Shown here piece after piece: positions 8,675 through 14,900 of a stretch of DNA of 22,065 nt. How positions within the stretch are numbered: position 1 is the stretch's first letter; the number at the start of each line of letters is the position of its first letter. The position numbers and the translations under genes were made by a program. Source of the DNA: a virus; the IMG/VR virus record IMGVR_UViG_3300033153_011402, positions 1 to 22,065 of that record. One strand, 5' to 3'. The notes under the pieces were generated by a model that was not told the DNA's origin, did no database searches, and saw only the letters and a program-made list of their open reading frames with translations.

Positions 8675-8980
8675 TTAAAAAAACATATTAAACACATCGT
8701 GGTTTAAACCTGCTGATGTGTAATGACGATCAAATTGACAAGTAGATAATGCCGCAACTTGATCTGGAATAAGACTGTCTGGATCTTCATCAATCACGGT
8801 AATCATATAGTGTTTCTCGTGACGATAGGGTTTATTATCAGCATGGAAAGTAGATATGCGTGTTCGCTCGTAACGAATGCAAGGATACCGCATGTTCATA
8901 CTAGCTGGAGGCTGAAAATATACATTATCCGACCCTAAAAGTGCAGTCAAAACGTCATGTAAATCCAACCTATCACCCAT
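8675..8980 (-). CDS. Tail terminator-like protein
   Basis: A 101-residue protein expected to cap the head-proximal end of the tail. It shows a family pattern I know from Clostridia phages: LHDVLTALLGSDNVYFQPP, then MRYPCIRYERTR, ADNKPYRHEKHYMITVIDED, PDSLIPDQV and finally CQFDRHYTSAGLNHDVF. Length and position, just before the tail tube gene, fit a tail terminator (gpU or HK97 gp11-like role). The start at 8980 has AGGAGAGG upstream and overlaps the end of the head closure gene by eight bases, so the two are probably coupled. Function is inferred from family and synteny. Confidence 0.65.
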   Translation of the reverse strand: MGDRLDLHDVLTALLGSDNVYFQPPASMNMRYPCIRYERTRISTFHADNKPYRHEKHYMITVIDEDPDSLIPDQVAALSTCQFDRHYTSAGLNHDVFNMFF

Positions 8981-9287
8981 TATAGACCTCTCCTAATGCT
9001 AATACTAGACGAGGCCGCTGAACAGTTACACTTCTAACACTCCAGCGAACCCCCATCCAGGTTACATATCTTATCTTGAAGAAATTTTCAGTTGCAAAAG
9101 GATTCGAAATAATACTGACGCGATTGGTAATCACCAAATTATCATTAAGGTTTTCCGATTTCTGCGCATTAACAGACGTTCGCAGAATATCCCCACGATG
9201 ATTATGCTCGATTATCTGCTCCTCCCAAACTCCGGGCGAAGTTTCAATCTCAGTCGCGAATCCAATTGCGCCGTAGTATTTCAACAT
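8973..9287 (-). CDS. Head closure / head-tail connector protein
   Basis: The 104-residue product begins MLKYYGAIGFATEIETSPGV and continues with WEEQIIEHNHRGDI, SENLNDNLVITNRVSIIS, an aromatic segment with FKIRYVTWMGVRW, and ends QRPRLVLALGEVYNG. This is a recognisable small beta-barrel family following the capsid gene in Gram-positive siphophages, assigned to head closure (head-tail stopper) proteins. It would sit between the connector below the portal and the tail terminator. ATG 9287 has AAAGGAG seven bases upstream; the gap from the capsid stop is 21 bases. Confidence 0.7.
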   Translation of the reverse strand: MLKYYGAIGFATEIETSPGVWEEQIIEHNHRGDILRTSVNAQKSENLNDNLVITNRVSIISNPFATENFFKIRYVTWMGVRWSVRSVTVQRPRLVLALGEVYNG

Positions 9288-9308
9288 AGATTACTCCTTT
9301 ACCGAAGG

Positions 9309-11066
9309 TTAGGCAGCAACTTCTTGCTCAATAACGATCGCCGAATACAACCGGGTCAAACAACCGGAGATACGAGTTTCCAACAGATATTTGTACTGGT
9401 TATAATCGATGTCAAAGTCATCGAACATAGTCGTTTGGCCACCCTTATCGGCACCAATGGTATAATCTTTCAAGTTCACAACGATGGCCTTCAGGGTGTA
9501 CTCAGTTGCGTCTGGAGTACGAGAAAGACCTTCCATCAAAGGAACCTCAATCACTCTCGAAACACGCAGAGCTGCAGCCAGTTCACCAACCGTCTTATAC
9601 AAACGATGGCCAAGAGTGTCTTTTTGCAGAAGTAGTTCGGTGAGTGTCGTTGGTGCCACAAAAGCTACTGGGTTACCAGATCCTTTGTATGTGGCTCGAG
9701 CTTCGATGAAGGCATCCGTGAGATCTTCGACATCATCGGTCGGACCCAATTGATGCTTGATCGTATAAGCATCATCATCTGTATAGATGGGGCGCACATT
9801 GGTTTCAACGATCTTATAGTCTGAACTAACCAGACGACCATCCGAAATGAGTACTGCACGGGCAATTTCTTCATCCAGCATCATTCGCATTTCCATCTTG
9901 AGCCAAGCAACGACATCCATCGTAGTGACATCAATGATGTCATCGCGATCCAGTTTCTGCTTCTTATAGATGGTCTGCGGGGTAGTAACACGCTTAGCAA
10001 GGGCGATTACTTCTTCGACCTTGAGATCGCCAGTCACATAACCCAGGGCACGAGCCTCTTCTGTGGTGAGATCCACCGACATACTTTTAATCCGGGAAAA
10101 TGGTGAGTGATGCGTACCACTCATAACAGAGCCCACCCATTCAGTATCACGTTTGTACAGATCTGGGGTTGGTCGAATTGCCTTTGCATCCGGGAACAGA
10201 TAATCCATGTTATCAATACCGTACGTGCCAGCGTGAGCCACAAACGCATCCATGGCATCATGGGCAATCACGGACTGCTTGAGTGAACCGTACTTGTTCA
10301 TAGCATCATCGATGATGATTTTAAAATCATCATGGCTCAAAGTCGGTTCCTCAGTCTCCAGTGTGGACTGATCAAATACATTTTGTTTCATAATTCTATT
10401 ATTACCTCCAAGGTCAGAGTGTTCTGCATCGTCATCGCCGCCCGACATAAGTTCGGCGATCATAGCATAAACTACGTTCTTCTGTTCTTCAGTCATGCTG
10501 TCAAAAATTCCACCAACGGTTGCATCGTCATCGGCATGCACAATGTCATCATCGTCATCGTCGTCTGCATGCTCGAGGTCATCATCGTTAGATGATGAAT
10601 CCAGATTGAGACCTGAATAAATTATAGCTTCATCTTCAAGATCAGTCTGCGTTCCATCGGAATGCACAATTGATACATTATCGATCAATGCTCCAGGATT
10701 AGCTCCGGAAAGGACCAAACTAATTTCCTTGATGACGCCATGAACAACATCCTTTCCTTTCTGAACTAATTTATTTGCATAAATCGATAAATCGGTTATA
10801 TCGCCATGAGTAACCAACGTTTTTGCATTCGTTCCAGCTGGAGAATCATTTAGATAACAATACACATATACACCATCTTTACGGTTCTCCAAAAGAGCAT
10901 GTCCAAGAACATTATCTGGAGTATCATGCATATGCTGCCATACCAATGGCACTTTTTGACCATCATTATCTTTAAATGCATCACGACGAATAACTCGACC
11001 GTCACCGCATTTTAGATTGTTCTTAGTGGCATAACCACTAAAATCGGCTTTTTTACGTTTTGCCAT
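9309..11066 (-). CDS. Fused prohead protease and HK97-fold major capsid protein
   Basis: One 585-residue frame joins two normally separate genes. Residues 1-150 match an HK97-type prohead protease (peptidase U35): VPLVWQHMHDTPDNVLGHAL with H45 as likely catalytic histidine, DITDLSIYANKL with S94 as likely nucleophile, and VIKEISLVLSGANPGA. Residues about 156-220 are an acidic linker with a run of aspartates and a helix (MTEEQKNVVYAMIAEL). Residues about 226-585 are the capsid protein: N-terminal scaffold-like arm, then WVGSVMSGTHHSPFSRIKSM, LTTEEARALGYVTG, YKKQKLDRDDIIDVTT, and the C-terminal P-domain-like part with VAFVAPTTLTELLLQ. Protease-capsid fusions are known in other phages. ATG 11066 has AAAGG upstream. 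An internal ATG with GGAGGT upstream may also yield capsid alone. Confidence 0.9.
   Translation of the reverse strand: MAKRKKADFSGYATKNNLKCGDGRVIRRDAFKDNDGQKVPLVWQHMHDTPDNVLGHALLENRKDGVYVYCYLNDSPAGTNAKTLVTHGDITDLSIYANKLVQKGKDVVHGVIKEISLVLSGANPGALIDNVSIVHSDGTQTDLEDEAIIYSGLNLDSSSNDDDLEHADDDDDDDIVHADDDATVGGIFDSMTEEQKNVVYAMIAELMSGGDDDAEHSDLGGNNRIMKQNVFDQSTLETEEPTLSHDDFKIIIDDAMNKYGSLKQSVIAHDAMDAFVAHAGTYGIDNMDYLFPDAKAIRPTPDLYKRDTEWVGSVMSGTHHSPFSRIKSMSVDLTTEEARALGYVTGDLKVEEVIALAKRVTTPQTIYKKQKLDRDDIIDVTTMDVVAWLKMEMRMMLDEEIARAVLISDGRLVSSDYKIVETNVRPIYTDDDAYTIKHQLGPTDDVEDLTDAFIEARATYKGSGNPVAFVAPTTLTELLLQKDTLGHRLYKTVGELAAALRVSRVIEVPLMEGLSRTPDATEYTLKAIVVNLKDYTIGADKGGQTTMFDDFDIDYNQYKYLLETRISGCLTRLYSAIVIEQEVAA
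10389..10409 (-). promoter_or_regulatory. Possible internal ribosome binding site and start for capsid protein alone
   Basis: Within the fused frame, GGAGGT at 10404-10409 is followed after 12 bases by an in-frame ATG at 10391 (residue 226, reading MKQNVFDQSTLETEE). This falls exactly at the junction between the protease linker and the capsid domain. The spacing is longer than ideal, so initiation may be weak. If used, it would give a 360-residue capsid subunit without protease. Confidence 0.45.
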
Positions 11067-11096
11067 ATTTTATGTTTCCTTTCTCAAATATAGATT

Positions 11097-12317
11097 TCAC
11101 TCTTCTTTATCAACCGGAACGGGGTCTGTCTTTTCCTCTTCTTCTGGCTGATTAAGATTTTTATTGACAAGTTCATCTGAACGAGGATCCTTATTGGGTT
11201 TATAACCAACAACAGCTCTTAATTCGTTTGAACTGAGTATCTCATTACGAGTGAATTTATCTGCAATCTCGGCCAAATCTGAAGCCGGTACAAGCTTAAA
11301 CGGGTTACGAAAATAACCAATCGATTGTCCTTGCGTTCGTCCTGTCCGTGTAAGAAATGTTCTTCTAAAACTATCAGCAATAGAATCTAATATCGGTTCT
11401 ATTGTCCGACTATAGTAATTTAGCATTTCTTGTTCGCCCGCTGTTCCATCAAATACGCCTTCTGTCATACCTAACTGGCTATATAGCATTCTAGTTAGAA
11501 ATTCGATTTGACCCATTAGATTGTTTTCTACAGGACGATTAAGTTGTGTGATCTTTTCAGTACCATCCGCATAGGCGATACCATATTTAGATCCTGCTAA
11601 TTGCTCAGCAATTTCTGTTCGACGCAAATTGGCTTGTTCTAAACGTCGAGTAGACTTCACAACGTAAGGTAACTGAATAATTAAATCCAATTTTCCCGAA
11701 CCGGATTGTGTATCTATAGCATCCAAAAGATTAAGCTTATAAATTAATCGTTTCAAGGTAGAGTTTGGTGTATTCATTATAGCATATAATGGATTCTCTA
11801 TAATCGCCACCATTTTCTTCTCTAATGTTATCTCTTCTGGGATGCCTCGCTTTTCATTATATAACGAAAGACGAACGTGTTTCGGATACCATTCTATAAC
11901 TTTAGCTGTCCGCATTGATAAAATATCGTACGAAGCAGACTTGCTAGGATTTATCGAAGTCTCTACCGGTACAACTGCTATGACGCCCTCATCACACATA
12001 GACATGACTATATCTTGTAAAAAAGCCCGTCCGGTTTGATCGATATTTGCAGATAAAGTTAAACATCGATGTAGACCTGACAGAATAACGTCTTCAAATC
12101 TATTATTCTCGTCTACTCTAATGTGCTTAACATTAACCGCTGCTACATCAATAGCTATCCTGTTATATATAGAAGCGATAATAGATTGCTCATTACCCAC
12201 CTCTAAAACTACACGATCTGGCCGGGAACTATAACTTGGACCTATATTATATGGAAGATATTTGTCAGCACCACTAAAAGCACTCCATGCGTGACGAAGT
12301 CTATCCGTAATTCGCAT
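11097..12317 (-). CDS. Portal protein (HK97-type)
   Basis: The 406-residue product is the likely portal, the twelve-subunit ring at one vertex through which DNA enters and leaves. Residues 1-70 contain ITDRLRHAWSAFSG and SIYNRIAIDVAAVNVKHIRV; 200-320 hold the helical wing/stem section with LEQANLRRTEIAEQLAGSKY, GIAYADGTEKITQLNRPVEN, RMLYSQLGMTEGVFDGTAGE and YYSRTIEPILDSIADSFRRT. The crown section has FTRNEILSSNELRAVVGYKP followed by NKDPRSDELVNKNLNQ, a standard portal ending, and then an acidic tail. It lies directly before the protease-capsid gene, with a strong AAAGGAGG site before ATG 12317. Two HYG-motif genes separate it from the accessory cassette. Confidence 0.9.
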   Translation of the reverse strand: MRITDRLRHAWSAFSGADKYLPYNIGPSYSSRPDRVVLEVGNEQSIIASIYNRIAIDVAAVNVKHIRVDENNRFEDVILSGLHRCLTLSANIDQTGRAFLQDIVMSMCDEGVIAVVPVETSINPSKSASYDILSMRTAKVIEWYPKHVRLSLYNEKRGIPEEITLEKKMVAIIENPLYAIMNTPNSTLKRLIYKLNLLDAIDTQSGSGKLDLIIQLPYVVKSTRRLEQANLRRTEIAEQLAGSKYGIAYADGTEKITQLNRPVENNLMGQIEFLTRMLYSQLGMTEGVFDGTAGEQEMLNYYSRTIEPILDSIADSFRRTFLTRTGRTQGQSIGYFRNPFKLVPASDLAEIADKFTRNEILSSNELRAVVGYKPNKDPRSDELVNKNLNQPEEEEKTDPVPVDKEE

Positions 12318-12329
12318 GTAACCTCCTTT

Positions 12330-12893
12330 CTAAAGATTTATACGTAGTTTTCCGATCTCAACCATCATGTTATAAGATGGTTTTTTGTATGCTTGCTCTA
12401 ACGCGATTTGTGCCTTTTTAGATGCCGTTTCTGCTTTTTTTCTACTCGCTGTCGACTGTTTAGCAATATATGCGGCCGTTTTTTGCTTTCTGATATCCGA
12501 CCCCAATACCTTAGCCGCATCACTCGCGTAAGTTTTTATATGCTTTTTATACTCAGCCATAGCCTTAGCCGCCTTCGCAGTTTTACCTTTTTTAGCTAAT
12601 TTTACAGCTTCGGTTTTATATTCATTAGCTAACATATTCCATTCGTCAACAGACGCTTTTTGAAGCCGAACATTTCGACTAGCTCTTTTTTCTCCCTTTA
12701 TTGCTTTTCGTTCACTTCTTTTAGCTTTACTGAGCGCGGCACCGGTCGAAGAGGCTGTTCCTTCAGCGTTGTATTTCTCCTTAAAATTCTTTCTCAAAGT
12801 CGAACGTTTAGCCGATCTCACCCCCCACCTCATACCTTTGACTCCGTAATGAGCTAAATACTTCGCTATCGTTTCTTCTTGATATGTTCTCAT
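12330..12893 (-). CDS. Basic phage protein with N-terminal HYGxKGMxWGxR motif (copy 3)
   Basis: A 187-residue, strongly basic protein of unknown function. Residues 15-26 read HYGVKGMRWGVR, a motif I recognise from the N termini of many Firmicutes phage proteins in head gene clusters. The rest is rich in K, R and A with long predicted helices (for example ALSKAKRSERKAIKGEKRAS and ASRKKAETASKKAQIALEQA) and likely coiled-coil character. It ends EIGKLRINL. ATG 12893 has AAAGGA upstream. It follows another HYG-motif gene by ten bases and precedes the portal by twelve. Basic, helical and next to the portal fits an internal head protein, scaffold-associated cargo or ejected protein, but no enzymatic signature is visible. 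Confidence 0.7.
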   Translation of the reverse strand: MRTYQEETIAKYLAHYGVKGMRWGVRSAKRSTLRKNFKEKYNAEGTASSTGAALSKAKRSERKAIKGEKRASRNVRLQKASVDEWNMLANEYKTEAVKLAKKGKTAKAAKAMAEYKKHIKTYASDAAKVLGSDIRKQKTAAYIAKQSTASRKKAETASKKAQIALEQAYKKPSYNMMVEIGKLRINL

Positions 12894-12903
12894 ATGCAGT
12901 CCT

Positions 12904-13530
12904 TTACTCTTTAAATTTTAAATCGATAACTTTAGGATCCGATAAAATTCTATCACCGAAATCACGATACGCTTTTTCTGAATCCGTCCTTTTAACTATA
13001 CGGTTCGCCTTTAACAAAACAGCAGCAGTTGCCGCAGCTTTTACAGCCTTATCCGCAAATAATATTTTTTGCTCTGGAGAAATTCTATACTTTTTAATTC
13101 CCGTTTTTAATTCTCCTGATGCAGCATACCGCTTTGAAACATTTCTAGATAGTGCATCGTCTTTTAACGTCTTAATTATTGATGTAACTGCAATTTTGCC
13201 AACTTTTTTAGCAATTACTGGCGAAGGTGCCTTACGATATAAATATGCTAATTTCTTGGGATCCATTCCCGCCGTCACTAAATCCTTAAATATTGCTATA
13301 GCAACTTGGCCTCCTACTTTCGATCCTAATCGTGTAGCAAGACTTTGACTATGATATTTAGCTAAGGCTTTATCTTTTCTATGCTTAGCACCCGTTGAAA
13401 TGGCCTTAGCTTTCAATCTAGAAGACGCATATTTACTACGTTGTTGACCATATGTCTTTCTAATCCCCCATTTCATGCCTTTGGTACCGTAGTGACGAAG
13501 TCCTACTTTTTCCTCTATAATAATAGGCAT
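12904..13530 (-). CDS. Basic phage protein with N-terminal HYGxKGMxWGxR motif (copy 2)
   Basis: This 208-residue protein starts at ATG 13530 (MPIIIEEKVGLRHYGTKG...). A GTG twelve bases further upstream is in frame but overlaps the AAAGGAGGT ribosome binding site, so I reject it. Residues 13-24 read HYGTKGMKWGIR, followed by a long K/R-rich body with helices and a few hydrophobic stretches (GGQVAIAIFKDLVTAG, KIAVTSIIKTLKDD, AVKAAATAAVLLKANRI). It ends DPKVIDLKFKE, similar to the end of copy 1 (VMLKFK). Function is unknown; the charge and place beside the portal suggest an internal head or DNA-associated protein. No known domain beyond the motif is visible. Confidence 0.7.
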   Translation of the reverse strand: MPIIIEEKVGLRHYGTKGMKWGIRKTYGQQRSKYASSRLKAKAISTGAKHRKDKALAKYHSQSLATRLGSKVGGQVAIAIFKDLVTAGMDPKKLAYLYRKAPSPVIAKKVGKIAVTSIIKTLKDDALSRNVSKRYAASGELKTGIKKYRISPEQKILFADKAVKAAATAAVLLKANRIVKRTDSEKAYRDFGDRILSDPKVIDLKFKE

Positions 13531-13562
13531 AGAAGCAATCACCTCCTTTATTTATACAAATA

Positions 13563-14537
13563 TCAGAAGGCTGAACCGATAGTAATTCGTCTCCAGTTAG
13601 CATCAGCTATCGTGTTTACTGCCGTCAATAGATACAAATATGTATCGTCAATCAACAACTGATTCCGAATACCCACTGTGCCATCAATGCCACCAGCTAA
13701 AGCTTCAACTGCACCAGTATATGCACCATTGGTCAGCGTTTCTTCTACGGCAATATCGTTACCTGCAACTCCCGCTATATCAGCTGTCAAATCGACAGTA
13801 TCACCAGTACCATCTACTCCAGCAACACCTTGTGTATCTTCGGCGGCCATAGCAGTTGCTAATGCTGTGATTGCGTTAGCAGCTGTACAATCAGCACCTG
13901 ATCCAAGAGTTCCTGCAGCAAAGACGTTACCATCATCATCAAAAGTCTCTGTTGTAGCAATTGAATCCGCATCAGTACCCCCGACAAGAGCTGTAATCAC
14001 ACTATCGTCACCGCCAAAGGCAGCTGCGGAAACTGTTGGATGAGCGGTATTGAACTCATCATCGCCATTGATAGCATCTACCAGGTTTGCTTGCGCGCCC
14101 GCGGCATCTGCACCAATATCAACTTCACCATCAGCGGTAGCTGTTCCTACTGTCACAAAAGTATAAACCTTCGCATCTATCGTCAATGTATCCCCTGGAA
14201 TCGGTTGCGTAGCCATCGACAACGTTCCTGTCGAATGCGTCGTATCTGACTCGATATCAACTGGAATATTCGCTGGATCCGTTGGATCTTGACTCACTGT
14301 GGACAGAAACTCATACACATCAGTTAGTGCAATTAGAGGATTATCGAATGTAACTGTCTCTTCATGCAATACAACACCTGTAACTTCCAACACCGCAGCA
14401 GCATTAACTGCATTAACCGGCGTCCCAGTAGCTACACTCTCAATCAATTCACTAAACAACGTACCAAAACCCATTTGTATTGTTTTGTGGTTGAGTCTAT
14501 TAAGTGCAACAATTTCTTTCGTGGTCAAACTTCTCAT
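13563..14537 (-). CDS. Fibre- or decoration-type structural protein, modular, low complexity
   Basis: A 324-residue acidic protein rich in A, T, D, G and V, almost without cysteine. After a helical N terminus (about 1-35, with LTTKEIVALNRLNHKTIQMG) it shows related beta modules: around 44-85 (AAVLEVTGVVLHEETVTF then DVYEFL), around 100-190 (STGTLSMATQPIPGDTLTID then KVYTFV) and around 200-285 (GDTVDLTADIAGVAGNDIAV then ETL and LAGGIDGT). Similar modules occur in phage fibre and decoration proteins. The end, with IDDTYLYLLTAVNTIADANW and RRITIGSAF, resembles a short C-terminal element of some phage fibres. AAAGGA precedes ATG 14537. It is probably exposed on the virion; head or tail cannot be decided from sequence. 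Confidence 0.6.
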   Translation of the reverse strand: MRSLTTKEIVALNRLNHKTIQMGFGTLFSELIESVATGTPVNAVNAAAVLEVTGVVLHEETVTFDNPLIALTDVYEFLSTVSQDPTDPANIPVDIESDTTHSTGTLSMATQPIPGDTLTIDAKVYTFVTVGTATADGEVDIGADAAGAQANLVDAINGDDEFNTAHPTVSAAAFGGDDSVITALVGGTDADSIATTETFDDDGNVFAAGTLGSGADCTAANAITALATAMAAEDTQGVAGVDGTGDTVDLTADIAGVAGNDIAVEETLTNGAYTGAVEALAGGIDGTVGIRNQLLIDDTYLYLLTAVNTIADANWRRITIGSAF

Positions 14538-14572
14538 AGTTTATTCCTTTCTACTTCCATTTTGACTAGTTA

Positions 14573-14884
14573 CTACAGTTCATCCGTACGTATCTCGCAG
14601 ACAGTACTTTTCGTCTGATTCGCTATGCTGCCTGTTGCACGAAGGATGTATGTAGTATTTCTGGTTAGACCAATTACCAGTGGCGTTACTATCTTATCCC
14701 CATCTAATGAGGGTATACCATCTAATAGGGTACTTGAAAGATCGTTATCCGGATCCGATTTAAGATGTATGTCAACCAGAGGTGCTGCTGGTGTGCCCCA
14801 CCTAGCAAAGTTCATAGCATATTGAACTTTTTCATTCGGACCCTGAGACTTTGGACTTTCAACTACAACTCGTTCAGAACTCAT
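14573..14884 (-). CDS. Small Ig/Fn3-like phage structural protein
   Basis: A 103-residue protein of a family I have seen as unnamed in phage structural clusters. It begins MSSERVVVESPKSQGPNEKV and continues with YAMNFARWGTPAAPLVDI, then strands around STLLDGIPSLDGDKIVTPLV and GLTRNTTYILRATG and ends CEIRTDEL. The strand spacing and the xLTxxTxYxLxA pattern fit an Ig or fibronectin type III-like beta sandwich, a fold common in decoration and fibre proteins. AAAGGAGGT stands close upstream of ATG 14884. It lies between the 958-aa repeat protein and the fibre-type protein, so it may join or cap the same structure. The exact role is unknown. Confidence 0.6.
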   Translation of the reverse strand: MSSERVVVESPKSQGPNEKVQYAMNFARWGTPAAPLVDIHLKSDPDNDLSSTLLDGIPSLDGDKIVTPLVIGLTRNTTYILRATGSIANQTKSTVCEIRTDEL

Positions 14885-14900
14885 TAATTAACCTCCTTTA

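Noticed and set aside
13531-13542. GTG start four codons upstream for HYG copy 2
   Set aside because: The GTG overlaps the AAAGGAGGT site itself, which fits ATG 13530 instead.
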